Assembly (NCBI GenBank): GCA_034770075.1
Contig: CM068384.1
Span: 39,157,182-39,221,181 of the forward strand
DNA length: 64,000 nucleotides
Reading direction: 5' to 3'
Origin: Aralia elata
Taxonomy: Eukaryota; Streptophyta; Magnoliopsida; Apiales; Araliaceae
Both the position numbers and the translations under genes were made by a program. Positions 56,387 through 64,000 of this stretch are shown piece after piece; positions within the stretch are counted from its first letter, which is position 1, and every line of letters starts with the position of its first letter. The notes under the pieces were generated by a model. The model searched no databases, had not been told where the DNA came from, and saw only the letters and a program-made list of their open reading frames with translations.

Positions 56387-59048
56387 CTCAGCTGGTTTTC
56401 ATTTTCCGTGTTTCGAGTTTCGTGTTTTCAGCTGGTTTTCATTTTCCGTCTTTCGAGTTACGTGTTTTCAAAAGGCGCACTCATTGGCCGCAGATCAATC
56501 CGCGGCTGGCTGGCTTAACTTTCTCAATTTTCGTGCTATGCCTCGATTCTCGTGTTGTGACGTCGGTTTTCGCCGACAGGCTTGTATTTTGCAGTTTGGG
56601 AATTACTGGGAGACGTGCCACATCGTTCGGGAATGCTCATTTCGGACGGCCTTGTTGTCATGTTGGTTTTGATTTGCAAATCATCGTGGTGGCGTCGAGT
56701 GTTCGTACTTGCGCCCATCCTTCGCTCTCGTAGGCCGGCTCAATGGACGAATTTGCCCTCCTGTCAAGGTTAGTATACGAAGTGCAAAATTTGGGTGTCT
56801 ACAGCTGCCCCTCTTTATCATGTTTATGAAATGTTAAATGAAATGAACAGGATAAAGAAATAGACACCCGATGCATGAATGACAGTTCACAAGAATGACA
56901 ATACATACATGATGCAACACATGCAATTTATGATGCAACACAAGATGTAAGGCATGCAACACATTCGTAAAGGTGTCAATGCATCAATCCCCGACCGCAT
57001 TGTTAGTCGTCGGGTTTCGTCTTCCAATCGATCGTCTCGTTTGCGCCGGGTCTCGTATCCGGTTGATCGCCTCGTCTGCGCCGGGTCTCGTATCCGGTCG
57101 CTCGTTTCGTAATCACCAGGTCTCGTATCCGGTTGATTGTCCTGTCGGGGCCGGGTCTCGTATCCGGTCACCCATCTCGTGATCACCGGGTCTCGTATCT
57201 GGTCGATCGTCTCATCGGGGCCGGTTCTCGTATCCGGTCATCCATCTCGTAATCACCGGGTCTCATATCCGGTTGATTGTCTCGTCGGGGCCGGGTCTCG
57301 TATCCGGTCACCCATCTCGTAATCGCCGGGTCTCGTATCCGGTCGATCATCTTGTCGGGGCCGGGTCTCGTATCCGGTCACCCATCTCGTAATCGCCGGG
57401 TCTCGTATCCGGTCGATTGTCGTGTGAGTGCCGAGTCTCGTATCCGGTCGCTCGTCTCGTAACCGCCGGGTCTCGTCTCTGGTCGATTGTCCTGTGAGTG
57501 CCGGGTCTCGTATCCGGTCGCTCGTCTCGTAATCGCCGGGTCTCGTCTCCGGTCGATTGTCCTGTGAGTGTCGGGTCTCGTATCCGGTCGCTCGTCTCGT
57601 AATCGCCGGGTCTCGTCTCCGGTCGATTGTCCTGTGAGTGCCGGGTCTCGTATTCGGTCGCTCGTCTCGTAATCGCCGGGTCTCGTCTCCGGTCGATTGT
57701 CCTGTGAGTGCCGGGTCTCGCATCCGGTCCTTCGTCTCGTAACCGCCGGGTCTCGTCTCCGGTCGATTGTCCTGTGAGTGCCGGGTCTCGTATCCGGTCG
57801 CTCGTCTCGTAACCGTCGGGTCTCGTCTCCGGTCGATTGTCCTGTGAGTGCCGGGTCTCGTATCCGGTCACTCGTCTCGTAACCGCCGGGTCTCGTCTCG
57901 GGTCGATTGTCTTGTCGGGGTCGGGTCTCGTATCCGGTCACCCATCTCGTAATCGCCGGGTCTCGTATCCGGTCGATCGTCTCGTCGGGGCCGGGTCTCG
58001 TATCCGGTCGCTCGTCTCGTAACCGCCGAGTCTCGTCACTGGTCGATTGTCCTGTGAGTGCCGGGTCTCGTATCCAGTCGCTCGTCTCGTAATCGCCGGG
58101 TCTCATCTCCGGTCGATTGTCCTGTGAGTGCTGGGTCTCGTATCCGGTCGCTCGTCTCGTAACCGCCGGGTCTCATCTCCGGTCGATTGTCCTGTGAGTG
58201 CCGGGTCTCGTATCCGGTCACTCGTCTCGTAACCGCCGGGTCTCGTCTCTGGTCGATTGTCCTGTGAGTGTCGGGTCTCGTATCCGGTCGCTCGTCTCGT
58301 AACCGCCGGGTCTCGTCTCCGGTCGATTGTCTTGTCGGGGCCGGGTCTCGTATCCGGTCACTCATCTTGTAATCATCGGGTCTCATATCCGGATGATCGT
58401 CTCGTCGGGGACGGGTCTCGTATCCGGTCACCCATCTCGTAATCACCTTATTCCATCGCATTGTCATCAAAGGAAGTTATTCTCCTGACTAGCTTGAAAG
58501 GCATCCTTGGAGTTCGTCCTCGCACATCATTCTTGGCAGCCATCTCTTTTGACTCTGATAGGCTAGGACCTTGACACCTAACCTGCATGGATCATGTACA
58601 GAATTATCATCTATTCACTGCATGTGACACAACATTTAAAATGTAAATTTGATGAAAAATTACCCCTGTACAGTCTTTTGATAATGTTCTACCGATGTCA
58701 TCATTTGTCGGGGTTTGTTTGGATCTCAGCCCTTCCCAGGGATCGCTCACTTTTTTTGGATATTGGCCCTTCCCAGGGGTTGTTCACCACCTTGTTGTGG
58801 TTCGTTTGGATGCCTTCCCAGGTTCTCACACCACCTTATTGTGATTTGCTTGGATGCCTTCCCAGGTTCACTCACCACCTTGTTGTGGTTTGCTTAGATG
58901 CCTTCCCAGGGTGCTCACCACCTTGTTGTGATTTGCTTGGATGCCTTCCCAGGGTGCTCACCACCCTGTTGTGGTTCGCTTGGATGCCTTCCCAGGGTCA
59001 CTTCTTGCTTGGATACCAGCCCTTCCCAGGGTCGTTGATTGTTTGGAT
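56387..59048 (-). repeat. Composite tandem unit U2 (2662 bp)
   Basis: Equal in length to U1 and nearly identical, including satellite array A2 (57002-58445) and the LTR end at 56803 with its tract. The equal length implies a very recent duplication. Confidence 0.9.
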
Positions 59049-61185
59049 CTCAGCTGGTTTTCATTTTCCGTGTTTCGAGTTTCGTGTTTTCAGCTGGTTT
59101 TCATTTTCCGTGTTTCGAGTTCCGTGTTTTCAAAAGGCGCACTCATTGGCCGTAGATCAATCCGCGGCTGGCTGGCTTAACTTTCTCGATTTTCGTGCTA
59201 TGCCTCGATTCTCGTGTTGTGACGTCGGTTTTCGCCGACAGGCTTGTATTTTTCAGTTTGGGAATTACTGGGAGACGTGCCACATCGTTCGGGAATGCTC
59301 ATTTCGGACGGCCTTGTTGTCATGTTGGTTTTGATTTGCAAATCATCGTGGTGGCGTCGAGTGTTCGTACTTGCGCCCATCCTTCGCTCTCGTAGGCCGG
59401 CTCAATGGACGAATTTGCCCTCCTGTCAAGGTTAGTATACGAAGTGCAAAATTTGGGTGTCTACAGCTGCCCCTCTTTATCATGTTTATGAAATGTTAAA
59501 TGAAATGAACAGGATAAAGAAATAGACACCCGATGCATGAATGACAGTTCACAAGAATGACAATACATACATGATGCAACACATGCAACTTATGATACAA
59601 CACAAGATGTAAGGCATGCAACACATTCGTAAAGGTGTCAATGCATCAATCCCCGACCGCATTGTTAGTCGTCGGGTTTCGTCTTCCAATCGATCGTCTC
59701 GTTTGCGTCGGGTCTAGTATCCGATTGATCGCCTCGTCTGCACCGGGTCTCGTATCCGATTGATTGTCCTGTCGGGACCGGGTCTCGTATCTGGTCACCC
59801 ATCTCGTGATCACCGGGTCTCGTATCCGGTCGATCATCTCGTCGGGGCCGGGTCTCGTATCCAGTCACCCATCTCGTAATCACCGGGTCTCGTATCCGGT
59901 TGATTATCTCGTCGAGGCCGGGTCTCGTATCCGGTCACCCATCTCGTAATCGCCGGGTCTCGTATCCGGTCGATCGTCTTGTCGGGGCCGGGTCTCGTAT
60001 CCGGTCACCCATCTCGTAATCGCCGGGTCTCGTATCTGGTCGATTGTCCTGTGAGTGCCGGGTCTCGTATCCGGTCGCTCGTCTCGTAACCGCCGGGTCT
60101 CGTCTCCGGTCGATTGTCCTGTGAGTGTCGGGTCTCGTATCCGGTCACTCGTCTCGTAATCGCCGGGTCTCGTCTCCGGTCGATTGTCCTGTGAGTACCG
60201 GGTCTCGTATCCGGTCGCTCGTCTCGTAACCGCCGGGTCTCGTCTCCGGTCGATTGTCCTGTGAGTGCCGGGTCTCGTATCCGGTCGCTCGTCTCATAAC
60301 CGCCGGGTCTCGTCTCCGGTCGATTGTCCTGTGAGTGCCGGGTCTCGTATCCGGTCGCTCGTCTCGTAACCGTCGGGTCTCGTCTCCGGTCGATTGTCCT
60401 GTGAGTGCCGGGTCTCGTATCCGGTCGCTCGTCTCGTAATCGCCGGGTCTCGTCTCCGGTCGATTGTCCTGTCGGGTCCGGGTCTCGTATCCGGTCACCC
60501 ATCTCGTAATCACCGGGTCTCATATCTGGATGATCATCTCGTCGGGGTCGGGTCTCGTATCCGGTCACCCATCTCGTAATCACCTTATTCCATCGCATTG
60601 TCATCAAAGGAAGTTATTCTCCTGACTAGCTTGAAAGGCATCCGTGGAGTTCGTCCTCGCTCATCGTTCTTGGCAGCCATCGCTTTTGACTCTGATAGGC
60701 TAGGACCTTGACACCTAACCTGCATGGATCACGTACAGAATTATCATCTATTCACTGTATGTGACACAACATTTAAAATGTAAATTTGATGAAAAATTAC
60801 CCCTGTACAGTCTTTTGATACTGTTCTACCGATGTCATCATTCGTCGGGGTTTGTTTGGATCTCAGCCCTTCCCAGGGATCGCTCACTTTTTTTAGATAT
60901 TGGCCCTTCCCAGGGGTTGTTCACCACCTTGTTGTGGTTCGTTTGGATGCCTTCCCAGGTTCTCACACCACCTTATTGTGATTTGCTTGGATGCCTTCCC
61001 AGGTTCACTCACCACCTTGTTGTGGTTTGCTTAGATGCCTTCCCAGGGTGCTCACCACCTTGTTGTGATTTGCTTGGATGCCTTCCCAGGGTGCTCACCA
61101 CCCTGTTGTGGTTCGCTTGGATGCCTTCCCAGGGTCACTTCTTGCTTGGATACCAGCCCTTCCCAGGGTCGTTGATTGTTTGGAT
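59049..61185 (-). repeat. Composite tandem unit U3 (2137 bp)
   Basis: The same order as U1 and U2 but 525 bp shorter, exactly 15 units of 35 bp, all from the satellite array A3 (59664-60584). The LTR end is at 59465. Confidence 0.9.
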
Positions 61186-63182
61186 CTCAGCTGGTTTTCA
61201 TTTTCCGTGTTTCGAGTTTCGTGTTTTCAGCTGGTTTTCATTTTCCGTGTTTCGAGTTCCGTGTTTTCAAAAGGCGCACTCATTGGCCGCAGATCAATCC
61301 GTGGCTGGCTGGCTTAACTTTCTCGATTTTCGTGCTATGCCTCGATTCTCGTGTTGTGACGTCGGTTTTCACCGACAGGCTTGTATTTTGCAGTTTGGGA
61401 ATTACTGGGAGACGTGCCACATCGTTCGGGAATGCTCATTTCGGACGGCCTTGTTGTCATGTTGGTTTTGATTTGCAAATCATCGTGGTGGCGTCGAGTG
61501 TTCGTACTTGCGCCCATCCTTCGCTCTCGTAGGCCGGCTCAATGGACGAATTTGCCCTCCTGTCAAGGTTAGTATACGAAGTGCAAAATTTGGGTGTCTA
61601 CAGCTGCCCCTCTTTATCATGTTTATGAAATGTTAAATGAAATGAACAGGATAAAGAAATAGACACCCGATGCATGAATGACAGTTCACAAGAATGACAA
61701 TACATACATGATGCAACACATGCAACTTATGATGCAACACAAGATGTAAGGCATGCAACACATTCGTAAAGGTGTCAATGCATCAATCCCCGACCGCATT
61801 GTTAGTCGTCGGGTTTCGTCTTCCAATCGATCGTCTCGTTTGCGCCGGGTCTAGTATCCAATTGATCGCCTCGTCTGCACCGGGTCTCGTATCCGGTTGA
61901 TTGTCCTGTCGGGACCGGGTCTCGTATCCGGTCACCCATCTCGTGATCACCGGGTCTCGTATCCGGTCGATCGTCTCGTCGGGGGCGGGTCTCGTATCCG
62001 GTCACCCATCTCGTAATCACCGGGTCTCGTATCTGGTTGATTATCTCGTCGAGGCCGGGTCTCGTATCCGGTCACCCATCTCGTAATCGCCGGGTCTCGT
62101 ATCCGGTCGATCGTCTTGTCGGGGCCGGGTCTCGTATCCGGTCACCCATCTCGTAATCGCCGGGTCTCGTATCTGGTCGATTGTCCTGTGAGTGCCGGGT
62201 CTCGTATCCGGTCGCTCGTCTCGTAACCGCCGGGTCTCGTCTCCGGTCGATTGTCCTGTGAGTGTCGGGTCTCGTATCCGGTCACTCGTCTCGTAATCGC
62301 CGGGTCTCGTCTCTGGTCGATTGTCCTGTGAGTACCGGGTCTCGTATCCGGTCGCTCGTCTCGTAACCGCCGGGTCTCGTCTCCGGTAGATTGTCCTGTG
62401 AGTGTCGGGTCTCGTATCCGGTCGTTTGTCTCGTAACCGCCGGGTCTCGTCTCCGGTCGATTGTCCTGTGAGTGCCGGGTCTCGTATCCGGTCGCTCGTC
62501 TCGTAACCGTCGGGTCTCGTCTCCGGTCGATTGTCCTGTGAGTGCCGGGTCTCGTATCCGGTCGCTCGTCTCGTAATCGCCGGGTCTCGTCTCCGGTCGA
62601 TTGTCCTGTCGGGGCCGGGTCTCGTATCCGGTCACGCATCTCGTAATCACCGGGTCTCATATCTCGTCCTCGCACATCGTTCTTGGCAGCCATCACTTTC
62701 GACTCTGATAGGCTAGGACCTTAACACCTAACCTGCATGGATCACGTACAGAATTATCATCTATTCACTGCATGTGACACAACATTTAAAATGTAAATTT
62801 GATGAAAAATTACCCCTGTACAGTCTTTTGATACTGTTCTACCGATGTCATCATTTGTCGGGGTTTGCTTGGATCTCAGCCCTTCCCAGGGATCGCTCAC
62901 TTTTCTTGCATATTGGCCCTTCCCAGGGGTTGTTCACCACCTTGTTGTGGTTCGTTTGGATGCCTTCCCAGGTTCTCACACCACCTTATTGTGATTTGCT
63001 TGGATGCCTTCCCATGTTCACTCACCACCTTGTTGTGGTTTGCTTGGATGCCTTCCCAGGGTGCTCACCACCTTGTTGTGATTTTCTTGGATGCCTTCCC
63101 AGGTTGCTCACCACCCTGTTGTGGTTCGCTTGGATGCCTTCCCAGGGTCACTTCTTGCTTAGATACCAGCCCTTCCCAGGGT
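61186..63182 (-). repeat. Composite tandem unit U4 (satellite shortened, spacer deleted)
   Basis: LTR end at 61602, array A4 at 61801-62662. A deletion joins CATATCT of the array to CGTCCTCGCACATC of the spacer, removing about 100 bp. It leads straight into the terminal satellite and does not return to LTR sequence. Confidence 0.88.
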
Positions 63183-64000
63183 CGTTGATTGTTTGGATCT
63201 CAGCCCTTCCCAGGGTTCGTTGATTGTTTGGATCTCAGCCCTTCCCAGGGGTCGTTGATTGTTTGGATCTCAGCCCTTCCCAGGGTTCGTTGATTGTTTG
63301 GATCTCAGCCCTTCCCAGGGTTCGTTGATTGTTTGGATCTCAGCCCTTCCCAGGGTTCGTTGATTGTTTGGATCTCAGCCCTTCCCAGGGGTTGTTGATC
63401 GGATCTCAGCCCTTCCCAGGGTTCGTTGATTGTTTGGATCTCAGCCCTTCCCAGGGTTCGTAGATTGTTTGGATCTCAGCCTTTCCTAGGGGTTGTTGTT
63501 TGTTTGGATCTCAGCCCTTCCCAGGGTTCGTTGTTTGTTTGGATCTCAGCCCTTCCCAGGGTTCGTTGTTTGTTTGGATCTCAGCCCTTCCCAGGGTTCG
63601 TTGATTGTTTGGATCTCAGCCCTTCCCAGGGTTCGTTGATTATTTGGATCTCAGCCCTTCCCAGGGTTCGTTGATTGTGTGGATCTCAGCCCTTCCCAGG
63701 GGTCGTTGATTGTTTGGATCTCAGCCTTCCCAGGGGTCGTTGATTGTTTGGATCTCAGCCCTTCCCGGGGTTCGTTGATTGTTTGGATCTCAGCCCTTCC
63801 CAGGGGTTGTTGATTGTTTGGATCTCATCCCTTCCCAGGGTTCGTTAGTTGTTTGGATCTCAGCCCTTCCCAGGGGTCGTTGATTGTTTGGATCTCAGCC
63901 CTTCCCAGGGGTCGTTGATTGTTTGGATCTCAGCCCTTCCCAGGGTTCGTTGATTGTTTGGATCTCAGCCCTTCCCAGGGGTTCGTTGATTGTTTGGATC
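63183..64000. repeat. Terminal 35-bp satellite (CCCTTCCCAGGG type)
   Basis: About 23 copies of a 35-36-bp unit CCCTTCCCAGGGTTCG + TTGATTGTTTGGATCTCAG, differing mainly at GGGTTCG versus GGGGTCG/GGGGTTG, and running off the window. This array supplies the CTCAGC motif used at the unit junctions. Confidence 0.92.

Noticed and set aside
55932..56672. 246-codon plus-strand frame repeated in each composite unit
   Set aside because: It crosses unique spacer, minor repeat and LTR end; low-complexity product from repeat sequence, conserved only because the units are recent duplicates.
54340..64000. CRISPR-like appearance of regularly spaced repeats
   Set aside because: Units are head-to-tail without unique spacers and lie in a plant retrotransposon; the 32-bp-phased palindromes have short AT-rich spacers and are LTR components.

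Overview
This is plant nuclear DNA, most likely from a eudicot with a large, repeat-rich genome. The background is AT-rich. Primer-binding sites match plant initiator-tRNA-Met (TGGTATCAGAGCC) and tRNA-Asp (TGGCGCCGTTGCCGGGG). Gag-pol reading frames are of the plant chromovirus type, and Athila-type gag and Tat/Ogre-type LTR signatures are present. I cannot name the species. I see no host gene, tRNA, rRNA or CRISPR. Almost every base can be placed in nested LTR retrotransposons or their satellites, mostly in minus orientation.

Layout. 1-6412: a non-autonomous Ty1/copia-like element (LTR 851-2662, internal, LTR 4695-6412), followed on the left by a second leader (1-850), so it is a tandem LTR-internal-LTR-internal complex. 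6413-11131 (resuming at 22471-22701): older gypsy LTR debris. 11132-22470: a nearly complete chromovirus (Tekay-like, 'element 1') with target duplication ATATT, LTRs of about 2.7 kb, an extra coiled-coil ORF, and gag-pol in one frame broken by three stops. 22702-24635 and 36640-38182: an Athila-type element ('alpha'; gag remnant, split primer-binding site, LTR). A second, more decayed Tekay-like element ('element 2', 24636-36639) sits inside its primer-binding site. 38183-39853: LTR and leader of another Athila-type element ('beta'). 39854-40559: a plus-strand gypsy LTR end. 40560-49209: a promoter-like region with two tandem arrays, split by a short Athila derivative ('gamma', 41632-47821, target duplication GTATA). 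49210-51356: LTR plus polypurine tract of 'delta'. 51357 to about 51990: a plus-strand LTR fragment, 'epsilon'. About 52000-64000: the 3' LTR of a Tat/Ogre-like element followed by its 3' untranslated region, expanded into four tandem 2.1-2.7 kb units. Each unit carries a 35/70-bp satellite, and the block ends in a second 35-bp satellite.

Three observations stand out. (1) Copia-like, Tekay-like and Athila-type elements carry clusters of short GC-rich palindromes set 32-33 bp apart, although the palindrome and spacer sequences differ between families. (2) Both Tekay-like elements carry a conserved coiled-coil ORF between primer-binding site and gag. (3) All four Tekay-like LTRs hold a 66-nt stretch that evolves like a coding exon and starts just after a splice-acceptor-like TTGCAG. 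A microhomology (CTCAGC) at each joint explains how the Tat/Ogre 3' end became tandemly repeated.

All identities and repeat counts were read by eye. Clade names rest on motif recognition, not on searches.
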